Assembly (NCBI GenBank): GCA_020637855.1
Contig: JACKJR010000001.1
Span: forward strand, 806,001-870,000
Reading direction: 5' to 3'
DNA: 64,000 bases
From: Rhodobiaceae bacterium
Lineage (GTDB): Bacteria; Pseudomonadota; Alphaproteobacteria; Rhizobiales; Tepidamorphaceae
A program made the translations under genes and the position numbers. This document shows positions 16,455-25,038 of this stretch, piece by piece (position 1 is the stretch's first letter; every line of letters begins with the position of its first letter). The notes under the pieces were generated by a model. That model searched no databases. It was given only the letters and a program-made list of their open reading frames with translations, and was not told the DNA's origin.

Positions 16455-16988
16455 TTAGTTGAATTCGCGGCTCATGCGGACCAGATCGTCCCACATGTTT
16501 TCCGCAAAACTCCTCAGGACGAGGATCTCGAAACAGTGCTCGCCGGTGCGGGTCAAATGCGCGCTGACATGGCCGATGAGTGTGGATGCCGCAGACCCCA
16601 CCGTGAACTGATCGATGTGCAGATCGATGGCGGTTCCTTTCGCGAGCATCGCTTCGACCTGCGGCCCCTGCACGATGATGCGCGTTCGCCCGTGGCTCTG
16701 ATCGACGAGGTCCACTCTTGGTTCCAGCGCTTCACAAAGGTTGCGGAAGTCCGCGTGCGACAGGGGATCGTCTGCGACAGAGAACCATTGCCCCGGCGAG
16801 ACCGGGCGGATGCTGAAAATGTCGGACATCAGGGCACTTTCGATGAACCCGCGCGCCCCGGCATCGCCCGGTTGCGCCAACGCATGCAGGATAGCGCCTG
16901 GAGGCGGGGTGCTGATCTCGATGCCCGGACCCGTAACGGGCTGCTTGTCGCTGAGGGCAGGGCGGCGGCTGATTTGAAACTCCGGCAT
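16455..16988 (-). CDS. soxG: Sarcosine oxidase gamma subunit
   Basis: A 177-residue gamma subunit of heterotetrameric sarcosine oxidase, recognisable by position after soxA and by the LSDKQPVTGPG and LSHADFRNLCEALEPRVDLVDQSHG segments. It resembles the N-terminal part of GcvT-like folds and has no known catalytic residues of its own; it stabilises the complex. It is the last gene of the leftward soxBDAG operon, seven bases after soxA. Confidence 0.9.
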   Translation of the reverse strand: MPEFQISRRPALSDKQPVTGPGIEISTPPPGAILHALAQPGDAGARGFIESALMSDIFSIRPVSPGQWFSVADDPLSHADFRNLCEALEPRVDLVDQSHGRTRIIVQGPQVEAMLAKGTAIDLHIDQFTVGSAASTLIGHVSAHLTRTGEHCFEILVLRSFAENMWDDLVRMSREFN

Positions 16989-16995
16989 CGCGGCC

Positions 16996-19962
16996 TCACA
17001 TGCTCAGTCGGCTGTTTGCCGGATCGACAAACACCGGGTCGCATAAACGTCCCGGCACATATTCGCCATGCAGGGCGTTCCAGATCAAGATTTCCTCGCC
17101 ATGGCGCGCGCTGCCGCCTTTCACCAGCGCCAGTCCGATGTGTGAGCCTGTGTGCGGCGAATAACAGCTCGACGTGACGTGCCCCTGATCGTTCTCCAGG
17201 GTAGCGTCTGCATCTTTGGCGAGGATATGCGCGCCGCTGCGGAAGTACGCCGTAGTATCGAGCGGCATGACCCCGACCAGTTGCAGACGGTCGCGGGCCG
17301 ACAGGCCATCGCGCGACAGCATATGCTTTCCGATGAAATCCGCCTTCGCAGACGAAGCCATCCTGCCAAAGCCGAGATCGGCGGGCACTGCCGTTCCGTT
17401 GATCTCGCTATGGGTGACATGCCCCTTTTCGATACGCAGAACCGACAGGGCCTCGACACCATAGGGCTGGATGCCATGCGTGTCGCCTGCCTGCATCAGC
17501 GCATCGGCGGTGGCTTCGCCGAAGTCAGCCAGCACGGCCAGTTCGAAAGCCAGCTCTCCGGAGAAGGAAATCCGGAACAGGCGGCCATGAACCTGCCCGC
17601 CGAAGAGGGAGACGTCCCGCGCCGCAAGGTAAGGGAACGCATCGTTGGATATGTCATCGTCGATGATCTGTTGCAGGATCGCGCGTGACTTTGGTCCCGC
17701 GACCGCCATTTGCGCCCACTGATCCGTCACCGAGGCCAGCCGGACATCGAGGCCCGGCCAGAGAACCTGCGCACAGAATTCCAGATGGTTCATCGTGGCA
17801 ATCGCGGCTGCCGTGGTGGTGGTCATGAAGTAACGGTTTTCCTCAAGCCGGCTGGTGGTGCCGTCGTCGAAGATGAACCCGTCCTCGCGCAGCATCAGGC
17901 CATACCGCGCCTTGCCGACCGGCAGCTTGAGGAAGGCGTTGCAATAGACGCGGTTGATGAATTCGGCAGCATCCGCGCCGGTAATCTCGATCTTGCCCAG
18001 GGTTGAGACATCGCACAGCCCGGCGTTCTTCCGCACGTTCAGGGCTTCCCGGTCGACGCTTTCCCGCCAGCCAGATTCGCCATCGCGCGCGAACCATGCG
18101 GAGCGGTACCAGAGGCCGGCCTCGACAAATTCAGCGCCGTTCTTTTTCGCCCATTCATGCAGTGGCGACATGCGCGCCGGCATGAAGTGCTTGCCGTGCG
18201 TTGCTCCGGCCAGCGCGCCGAAGGATACCGGGCTATAAAAGGGCCGGAATGTAGTGGTGCCGACGTCCGCGGGTGACACGCCGCGCTCTTCCGCCAGGAG
18301 TCCGATGGCGTTCACGTTCGACAGCTTGCCCTGATCGGTCGCCATGCCGGTTGTGGTGTAGCGTTTGGCCAGTTCGACGTGGCCGTAACCTTCGCGGGTG
18401 GCAAGTGTGATGTCCTTGCGGTGGACATCGTTCTGGAAGTCGACGAATGCCTTCTCCCTGATGCCGGGAATGGTCCACAGCGGCTTTGCCGGGCCTGCGG
18501 CGATATCACCCTCCACAGGCCCGAGCGCTTGGGGCTTTGCGGTGAAGCCGAGCGAACCCAGCAAAGCGGCAGCTTTGCTTACGCCTGCTTCGAGGCAGGC
18601 TTGAAGGCCGGCTGTCCCATCGGCTGCTCCGGCCAGTGCAAGCCCCTTCTGCGATGAAGGCGCAAGGAATGCCGCGTGTTCATCGGACCATTGCGGCTTG
18701 CCGCCACGGTGACAGGCCAGATGGATGACCGGGCTGAAGCCGCCAGACATGGCAAGCGCATCCACCTTCAGCTCTTCGCTCTTGCCGTTCTGCAATACCG
18801 AAATCGAGGAAAGCGACTTTCTCCCGCAGGCATCGCTGACGACGGCGCCTGAAACAACCCGTGCGCTTCCCGAGTAGCTATCGGGAATGGCATCGCGGCG
18901 GCTGTCGATGATGGCCTGGGGGACGATACCGGCGGCTTCCAGGTCACGCGCCAGCCCATAGCCGCTGTCATTGGTGGTGAAGATCGCCACGCGGTGTCCC
19001 GGTGCCACGCCATGGCAATTGAGATAGCGGCGCATCGCGCCCGCCATCATCACCCCGGGGATGTCGTTGCCGCCGAAGACGAGCGGGCGTTCTTCCGCGC
19101 CGGTCGCCAGCAGCGCCTGTTTGGCTGCGATACGCCAAAGCCGCTCGACGGGAAGGTTGGGTGCGGGAAAACCGACATGCTTCTGCACCCGCTCAACCGC
19201 GCCGAAGACATTGCCGTCATACCATGCAAAGACGGTCGTTCGCGTCAGCAGGCGTACATTCGGCATGGACTGCAGTTCTGTCGCGCAGCTTGCCGCGAAA
19301 TCCGCGGCCGCCTGTGTGCCAATGATTGCGGTTTCCGAAAGCAGTCCACCGCCGGCCACCGGGTGTTCATCGACGACGATCACGCGCGCTCCGGCCCGGC
19401 CAGCCGTCAGGGCGGCGGCAAGTCCTGTTGCACCGGCCCCGATGACGAGGAGATCGCAATGCGCCCAGCATTTCTCGTAATCGTCCGGGTCGGCGTCGTG
19501 AGAGGCGCGGCCCAGTCCGGCAGCCCGCCTTATCAGCGGCTCGTAGAGCTTTTCCCAGAAGGCTGCCGGCCACATGAAGGTCTTGTAGTAGAAACCCGCG
19601 CCAAGAAACGGCGACAGCAGGCCGTTGAGCGCGCCGATGTCGAACGCAAGCGATGGCCAGCGGTTCTGGCTGGCCGCGCGCAGCCCTTCATGGAGCTCCT
19701 GCATGGTTGCCAGCGTGTTGGGCTCGGTTCGTCCTCCCGTATTGACCGTTACGAGCGCGTTAGGTTCGGCCGATCCCGCGGTCAGGATGCCGCGCGGGCG
19801 ATGGTATTTGAAACTGCGGCCAACCAGAATCCGTCCGTTGGCGAGCAGCGCCGAAGCCAGCGTATCGCCGGCAAAGCCGGTCATCGACTTGCCGTCGAAG
19901 CTGAAGGAAAGCGGCCTTGACCGGTCGATCAGGCCCCCATGCGGCAGGCGGAAGGCGGTCAT
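16996..19962 (-). CDS. soxA: Sarcosine oxidase alpha subunit
   Basis: A 988-residue alpha subunit. The N-terminal 110 residues are a ferredoxin-like fold (FSFDGKSMTGFAGDTLASAL). A NAD-binding Rossmann region follows near 175 (VIGAGATGLAAALTAGRAGA), and the last 380 or so residues are an aminomethyltransferase (GcvT-like) tetrahydrofolate domain (GKIEITGADAAEFINRVY near 610). In the complex the folate domain captures the formaldehyde-level carbon from sarcosine as 5,10-methylene-tetrahydrofolate. An upstream in-frame Met 30 codons earlier lies within soxD; the ATG at 19962 overlaps the soxD stop (ATGA) and is preferred. Confidence 0.96.
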   Translation of the reverse strand: MTAFRLPHGGLIDRSRPLSFSFDGKSMTGFAGDTLASALLANGRILVGRSFKYHRPRGILTAGSAEPNALVTVNTGGRTEPNTLATMQELHEGLRAASQNRWPSLAFDIGALNGLLSPFLGAGFYYKTFMWPAAFWEKLYEPLIRRAAGLGRASHDADPDDYEKCWAHCDLLVIGAGATGLAAALTAGRAGARVIVVDEHPVAGGGLLSETAIIGTQAAADFAASCATELQSMPNVRLLTRTTVFAWYDGNVFGAVERVQKHVGFPAPNLPVERLWRIAAKQALLATGAEERPLVFGGNDIPGVMMAGAMRRYLNCHGVAPGHRVAIFTTNDSGYGLARDLEAAGIVPQAIIDSRRDAIPDSYSGSARVVSGAVVSDACGRKSLSSISVLQNGKSEELKVDALAMSGGFSPVIHLACHRGGKPQWSDEHAAFLAPSSQKGLALAGAADGTAGLQACLEAGVSKAAALLGSLGFTAKPQALGPVEGDIAAGPAKPLWTIPGIREKAFVDFQNDVHRKDITLATREGYGHVELAKRYTTTGMATDQGKLSNVNAIGLLAEERGVSPADVGTTTFRPFYSPVSFGALAGATHGKHFMPARMSPLHEWAKKNGAEFVEAGLWYRSAWFARDGESGWRESVDREALNVRKNAGLCDVSTLGKIEITGADAAEFINRVYCNAFLKLPVGKARYGLMLREDGFIFDDGTTSRLEENRYFMTTTTAAAIATMNHLEFCAQVLWPGLDVRLASVTDQWAQMAVAGPKSRAILQQIIDDDISNDAFPYLAARDVSLFGGQVHGRLFRISFSGELAFELAVLADFGEATADALMQAGDTHGIQPYGVEALSVLRIEKGHVTHSEINGTAVPADLGFGRMASSAKADFIGKHMLSRDGLSARDRLQLVGVMPLDTTAYFRSGAHILAKDADATLENDQGHVTSSCYSPHTGSHIGLALVKGGSARHGEEILIWNALHGEYVPGRLCDPVFVDPANSRLSM

Positions 19963-20231
19963 GATCGTTCCTTCGCCGGGTCTGCGGCGTCGCGGCAGGC
20001 GCTGATCTCGTGGCTGAACGTATCGCGCGAGACGATCAGCCACCTGCGGCATCCCGATGTGTGGTGCCAGAATTCATCAAGCGCGCCACGGGGATTGTCC
20101 CGCAGATAGACGTGATCGAGCCAGGCATCGGCGCCCGCATCGGGTGACGGGCGCGGCAAGGCGGCGCCTTTGATGGTGAATTCCTCTTTCGGTCTCAGGC
20201 CGCAATGCGGGCAGGGGACGAGACTGGCCAT
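19959..20231 (-). CDS. soxD: Sarcosine oxidase delta subunit
   Basis: A 90-residue zinc-binding delta subunit. The zinc ligands are visible: C7-P-H-C10 at the N-terminus and H57 with C61 in HHTSGC. The sequence DAWLDHVYLRDNPRG is characteristic of the family. It packs against SoxA in the heterotetramer. It begins 24 bases after soxB and overlaps soxA by four bases. Confidence 0.95.
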   Translation of the reverse strand: MASLVPCPHCGLRPKEEFTIKGAALPRPSPDAGADAWLDHVYLRDNPRGALDEFWHHTSGCRRWLIVSRDTFSHEISACRDAADPAKERS

Positions 20232-20255
20232 TTCAATGATCCCGTTTCTGCATGA

Positions 20256-21506
20256 TCAGTGCAGGTTCGGCTGCGCGCCGCTGCCGTCCTCGTCGATGAG
20301 ATAACCGCGTGCGAACCGGTCGAGACGGAATGCGGCTGCCGTCTCCTGCGGCGCGCCGCGTGCGAGCAGATGGGCAAAGCAGAACCCCGAGGCGGGTGTC
20401 GCCTTGAAGCCGCCATAACACCACCCGGCATTGAGGTAGAGATTGTCGATATGGGTGCGGTCGATGATCGGCGAGCCATCCATCGACATATCCATGATCC
20501 CGCCCCAGGACCGCAGCACGCGGACGCGTGAAAGTCCGGGGATCATCGTCTTGCCGGCTTCGATCACATGTTCGACCATCGCCAGGTTGCCGCGCTGCGC
20601 ATAGGAATTGTAGCCGTCGATATCGCCGCCGAACACGAGCCCCCCCTTGTCCGATTGCGAGATATAGAAATGACCCACGCCAAAGGTGACGACGCAATCG
20701 ATGTAGGGTTTCAGCCCTTCGGAAACGAACGCCTGCAGGACGTGGCTTTCGATGGGCAGCTTCATGCCGGCCATCGCGGCAACGCGCGATGAATTGCCGG
20801 CAGCCGCCAGCGCAAGCTTGTTGCAGGCGATGAAGCCCCTGGATGTCTCCACACCGGTTACGCGGCCGCCTTCCTGCCGGATGCCGGTCACTTCGCAGTT
20901 CTGAATGATATCGACGCCGCGCATGTCCGCGCCGCGCGCAAAGCCCCAGGCAACCGCGTCGTGCCGCACCGTGCCGCCGCGGCGTTGCAGCAGGCCGCCC
21001 ATGATGGGGAAGCGCGCGTTATCGAAGCCGAGAAACGGCAGCATGCGCCTGATGGCTTCGCGATCGAGAAATTCAGCGTCCACCCCGTGCAGGCGCATCG
21101 CGTTGCCGCGCCGGATAAACGCATCGCGCTGTCCATCGGAATGACACAGATTGAGCACGCCGCGCTGGGAGACCATGGCGTTGAAATTGAAGTCCTGTTC
21201 CAGCCCCTCCCAAAGCTTCAGCGAAAGCTCGTAAAACGGATTGTTGCCGGGGAGCAGGTAATTGGAGCGGATGATCGTCGTGTTGCGCCCGACATTGCCG
21301 GAGCCCAGATAGCCCTTTTCCAGCACCGCGACATTGGTGATGCCGAATTCCCTGGCGAGATAATATGCCGTGGCAAGGCCGTGCCCGCCGCCGCCCACAA
21401 TGATGACGTCGTAGTGAGCCTTCGGCTCCGGCTCCCGCCATGCCGGTTTCCAGGACCGGTTGCCGCGAAGTCCGTTCATCAGGATGGAAAGAGCTGAGTA
21501 GCGCAT
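20256..21506 (-). CDS. soxB: Sarcosine oxidase beta subunit
   Basis: A 416-residue flavoprotein that oxidises sarcosine (N-methylglycine) to glycine. Seen: FAD-binding VIIVGGGGHGLATAYYL near 36, GRNTTIIRSNYLLP near 73, and RHDAVAWGFARGAD near 180, where this family carries the histidine covalently attached to FMN. FGVGHFYISQSDKGG and GGFKATPASG lie in the C-terminal half. It is the first gene of soxBDAG. Unlike many sox loci, no glyA, purU or folate gene is adjacent in this window. The upstream region is shared with the divergent E1 fusion gene. Confidence 0.96.
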   Translation of the reverse strand: MRYSALSILMNGLRGNRSWKPAWREPEPKAHYDVIIVGGGGHGLATAYYLAREFGITNVAVLEKGYLGSGNVGRNTTIIRSNYLLPGNNPFYELSLKLWEGLEQDFNFNAMVSQRGVLNLCHSDGQRDAFIRRGNAMRLHGVDAEFLDREAIRRMLPFLGFDNARFPIMGGLLQRRGGTVRHDAVAWGFARGADMRGVDIIQNCEVTGIRQEGGRVTGVETSRGFIACNKLALAAAGNSSRVAAMAGMKLPIESHVLQAFVSEGLKPYIDCVVTFGVGHFYISQSDKGGLVFGGDIDGYNSYAQRGNLAMVEHVIEAGKTMIPGLSRVRVLRSWGGIMDMSMDGSPIIDRTHIDNLYLNAGWCYGGFKATPASGFCFAHLLARGAPQETAAAFRLDRFARGYLIDEDGSGAQPNLH

Positions 21507-21684
21507 GCGGCACCGGTATCGAGTTGACTGCCTTCAGCTTATCGGCTTTCGGCTGCGCGCCATTGCAGACAAAAGACACGGTGCTGTAAATATCGGACTC
21601 GCCCATGGCGTGACTTCCTGAACAGAACCCCCAGGTTTCCTCCGGATTTTGTCGTGGTCCGCTGTACGCAGGAGGCGGAGGAAA
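21507..21684. promoter_or_regulatory. Shared divergent upstream region of soxB and the E1 fusion gene
   Basis: These 178 bases lie between the divergent starts of soxB (21506) and the E1 alpha-beta fusion (21685) and must hold both promoters. A very strong purine-rich ribosome site (GGAGGCGGAGG) precedes the E1 start. I could not assign convincing -35/-10 pairs or an operator. Confidence 0.45.
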
Positions 21685-23910
21685 ATGGATCGCGCGGACA
21701 TCGTGCACGAAGCGTTTTTGAACAGGCTGGCTGCGGCTGATTTCCCGGCTGCGGGCGAAACGGTGTCGCTACAGGACGCGGGGCTGTCTCGCGAGGCGCT
21801 TGCCGGGATTTTCCGTGCCCAGGTTCTCAGCCGCCAGCTCGACCGGATTTCGCGCAAGCTTCAGGCGCGCGGGCAGGGGTTCTACACGATCGGGTCTTCC
21901 GGCCATGAGGGTAATGCGGCAATCGCCGCAGCCCTGCGTCCGTCAGACCCGGCGTTCCTGCACTACCGCGACGCCGCCTTCCAGATCGCCCGCGCCCGGC
22001 AGGTTCCCGGCCAGACGCCGCTGTGGGACATGCTGCTGAGTTTCACAAGCTCCTGCGAAGACCCGATTTCCGGCGGGCGGCACAAGGTGCTGGGATCGAA
22101 GGCGCTCAGTATCCCGCCGCAAACCTCGACGATCGCCTCCCATCTGCCCAAGGCCGTCGGGGCAGCTTACTCGATCGGTCTTTCCCGCCGGCTTCGGCCT
22201 GAGCATCTGGCGTATCCGGATGATGCGCTGGCGATGTGCTCCTTCGGCGACGCCTCGCTCAACCATTCCACCGCGCAAGGCGCGCTCAACACCGCGGGTT
22301 GGACGTCGTATCAGGGCATTGCCCTGCCGCTGCTTTTCGTCTGCGAGGACAACGGCATCGGCATTTCGGTCAAGACGCCGGACGGCTGGGTTGCTGCGAA
22401 CCTGTCGCAGTGTCCGGGATTGCGTTACGTCGCCTGCAACGGCCTCGATGTCGTCGCCACATATGCCGCCACGCGCGAAACCGCCGAATGGGTGCGCCGC
22501 AGGCGCAGGCCAGCCGCCCTGCACATGAGCTGTGTCCGGCTATACGGACATGCGGGTCCCGACGCGCAGCAGGTCTATCTTTCCAAGGAAGAAATCGAAG
22601 CCGCAGAGGCCAACGATCCGCTGCTGCACACCGCGCGCAGGCTGATTGAGGAGGGCATCTGCTCGGCAGACGACATCCTTGCGATCTATGATGAAACGGG
22701 TGAGCGCGCGGCGCGGGTCGCCGAGGACGCGGTGACGAGGCCGAAGCTCAAAACCGCCGCGGACGTGATGGCCTCGATCGTGCCGCCGGCACGCACTTGC
22801 GCGCCCACCAACGGCCCGAGTGCCGAGGCTCGGGCGGAAACGTTCGGAGCCCCCGACATGCGCGCCATGGCCGAGCCGCAGCACATGGCCAAGCTGATCA
22901 ACATGGCGCTGACGGACCTGATGCTGGAGCACAGGGAAATCGTGCTGGCGGGCGAGGATGTTGGCCGCAAGGGCGGCGTTTATGGTGTCACCCAGCGGCT
23001 GCAGCAGCGCTTCGGTCCACACCGGGTGATCGATACGCTGCTCGATGAACAGTCGATCCTGGGTCTCGCCATCGGCATGGGGCAGAACGGTTTCACGCCA
23101 ATCCCCGAAATCCAGTTTCTCGCCTATCTTCACAATGCCGAAGACCAGATCCGCGGCGAGGCGGCAACGCTGCCGTTCTTCTCCAGCGGCCAGTTTGCCA
23201 ACCCGATGGTAGTGCGCATTGCCGGCCTTGGCTACCAGCGCGGCTTTGGCGGCCATTTTCACAATGACAACTCGCTCGCCGTGCTGCGCGACATTCCCGG
23301 CATCGTCGTCGCCTGTCCCTCCAACGGGTATGATGCGGCCCTTATGCTGCGCGAGTGCGTGCGCCTTGCCCGCGAGGAACAGCGGGTCGTGGTCTTTGTC
23401 GAACCGATCGCGCTCTACATGACGCGCGATCTGCATGAAGCCGGCGATGGCGGCTGGACCAGAACCTATCCCGCGCCTGGCGAGGCGGCGATCGGGCTTG
23501 GCGAGGTTGGCGTAGAAGGCGATGGCGAGGACCTTGCGATCGTCTCCTACGCCAATGGCTTCCATCTATCGCTACAGGCGCAGAAAGTCCTGGCCGAGCA
23601 GCACGGGCTGAATGCCCGTATCATCGACATGCGCTGGATCGCGCCGCTGCCGCAGCAGGCCATTCTTGATGCAACGGCAAATTGCAAGAAGGTCCTGATC
23701 GTCGATGAATGCCGCCGCACGGGGTCGCAGAGCGAGGCTTTGATGACGCTCTTCAACGAACGCACGCGCCAGCCCGTTTCCCGCCTCACCGCCGAGGACT
23801 GTTTCATCGCCACCGGCCCGGCCTATGCGGCGACGCTGCCAAGTCGGGACGCGATCGTGCAAGCAGCCTTGCGCCTATCCGGTCCGCGTACTGCGGCAAG
23901 CGGAGCATGA
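21685..23910 (+). CDS. Fused E1 alpha-beta 2-oxo acid dehydrogenase
   Basis: A 741-residue protein joining the alpha and beta chains of a branched-chain/pyruvate-type E1. The alpha half (about 1-345) has TIGSSGHEGNAA near 71 and the TPP-magnesium region SFGDASLNHS...CEDNGIGIS near 187-225. The beta half (about 395-735) has LAGEDVGRKGGVYGVTQ, DTLLDEQSILGLAIGMG and EIQFLAYLHNAEDQI. Both active-site halves are intact. The ATG at 21685 directly follows GGAGGCGGAGG; a Met 12 codons earlier is less likely. Classical complexes need a lipoyl E2 and an E3, but none is encoded here; the next genes are a FabD-like acyltransferase and a FAD enzyme. The 2-oxo acid substrate is unknown. Confidence 0.9.
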   Translation: MDRADIVHEAFLNRLAAADFPAAGETVSLQDAGLSREALAGIFRAQVLSRQLDRISRKLQARGQGFYTIGSSGHEGNAAIAAALRPSDPAFLHYRDAAFQIARARQVPGQTPLWDMLLSFTSSCEDPISGGRHKVLGSKALSIPPQTSTIASHLPKAVGAAYSIGLSRRLRPEHLAYPDDALAMCSFGDASLNHSTAQGALNTAGWTSYQGIALPLLFVCEDNGIGISVKTPDGWVAANLSQCPGLRYVACNGLDVVATYAATRETAEWVRRRRRPAALHMSCVRLYGHAGPDAQQVYLSKEEIEAAEANDPLLHTARRLIEEGICSADDILAIYDETGERAARVAEDAVTRPKLKTAADVMASIVPPARTCAPTNGPSAEARAETFGAPDMRAMAEPQHMAKLINMALTDLMLEHREIVLAGEDVGRKGGVYGVTQRLQQRFGPHRVIDTLLDEQSILGLAIGMGQNGFTPIPEIQFLAYLHNAEDQIRGEAATLPFFSSGQFANPMVVRIAGLGYQRGFGGHFHNDNSLAVLRDIPGIVVACPSNGYDAALMLRECVRLAREEQRVVVFVEPIALYMTRDLHEAGDGGWTRTYPAPGEAAIGLGEVGVEGDGEDLAIVSYANGFHLSLQAQKVLAEQHGLNARIIDMRWIAPLPQQAILDATANCKKVLIVDECRRTGSQSEALMTLFNERTRQPVSRLTAEDCFIATGPAYAATLPSRDAIVQAALRLSGPRTAASGA

Positions 23911-23911
23911 C

Positions 23912-24940
23912 ATGACCCGCAAAACCGCCCTTGTGGTCGCGCCCGGACGCGGCACCTACAATAAGGAAGAGCTCGGCTATCTGGTTCGCCACCATGGTGG
24001 CCGAGCGGGTCTTTTCACAGGCTTCGATGCCGAACGTGTTGCGCGCGGGCAGGAGCCGATCTCGGCGCTTGACGGGGCAGAGCGCTTCAGCGCCGTGAAG
24101 TTCACCCGCGGCGACAACGCATCGGGCCTGATCTACGCCTGCGCCTACGCGGATTTCCTGTCGATCGATCGCGACCGGTTCGACATCGTGGCTGTCACGG
24201 GCAATTCCATGGGCTGGTACATCGCGCTCGCCTGCGCAGGGGCGCTGGATGCCGAAGGCGGGTTCAAGGTGGTCAACACCATGGGCACGTTGATGCAGGA
24301 CGCACTGATCGGCGGTCAGATGCTCTATCCCTACGTTGACGCGGAATGGAACGCGATTCCGGGAAAGCGTGCGGAACTGCTGGCCCTGACGGAGGATATC
24401 CCCGGTCTTTATCTCTCCATATCGCTTGGCGGCATGATCGTTTTCGGTGGCGACGAGGCAGCGCTCGAAGCAGCGGGAAAACGGCTGCCTCCAGTCGATG
24501 GGCGCTTCCCCATGCGGCTTGTAAACCACGCCGCGTTCCACACCCCGCTGCAGGCTCCGGTATCTGCGCAGGGCAAGGCGGCACTGCCAGCATCGATGTT
24601 CCGCCAGCCCGCGTGTCCGCTGATCGACGGACGCGGGCAGACATGGTTTCCCCATGCCACCGATACGCACGCGCTTTGGGACTACACGTTTGGCCATCAG
24701 GTAACCAAGCCATACGACTTTACCGCCTCCATCCGCACGGGCATTCGTGAGTTCGCGCCCGATGCGATCATCATTCTGGGGCCCGGCACCACGCTGGGGG
24801 GCGCGGTTGCTCAGGCACTTATTGCCGAAGGCTGGCGTGGGCTTTCCTCGAAAACGGGCTTCATGAGCAGGCAGGCGGAAGACCCGTTGCTTCTTTCCAT
24901 GGGAATGGATGCGCAGCGGCAGTTGGCTGCAAAAGCCTGA
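23912..24940 (+). CDS. FabD-like acyltransferase lacking the malonyl-binding arginine
   Basis: A 342-residue acyl carrier protein acyltransferase-fold protein. The nucleophile is S99 in GNSMG and the general base H210 in AAFHTPLQ. Compared with the true FabD in this window (S94, R119, H203), the serine-to-arginine spacing of 25 residues lands on M124 (TMGTLMQ against VRGQAMQ). The PGQGSQ oxyanion motif is PGRGTY, and the N-x-x-x-Q motif is lost. In FabD-type enzymes that arginine binds the free carboxylate of malonyl groups, so this enzyme probably takes a monocarboxylic acyl group or has another role. It starts one base after the E1 fusion stop (an upstream Met lies inside that gene). No acyl carrier protein is adjacent. 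Confidence 0.82.
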   Translation: MTRKTALVVAPGRGTYNKEELGYLVRHHGGRAGLFTGFDAERVARGQEPISALDGAERFSAVKFTRGDNASGLIYACAYADFLSIDRDRFDIVAVTGNSMGWYIALACAGALDAEGGFKVVNTMGTLMQDALIGGQMLYPYVDAEWNAIPGKRAELLALTEDIPGLYLSISLGGMIVFGGDEAALEAAGKRLPPVDGRFPMRLVNHAAFHTPLQAPVSAQGKAALPASMFRQPACPLIDGRGQTWFPHATDTHALWDYTFGHQVTKPYDFTASIRTGIREFAPDAIIILGPGTTLGGAVAQALIAEGWRGLSSKTGFMSRQAEDPLLLSMGMDAQRQLAAKA

Positions 24941-25038
24941 AACTGCGCAGCCTCCTCCAACAATGGGCTTTTGCGCCGATCCGCCGTGTGATGAACTGCT
25001 CATCGATTGTCGAGGCCAACAAGGATTGCGGGCAGTTC

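Noticed and set aside
21073..21708. Frame overlapping the soxB start on the same strand (would begin near 21606)
   Set aside because: Out of frame with soxB, no ribosome site or motif, and most of it lies over soxB coding sequence.
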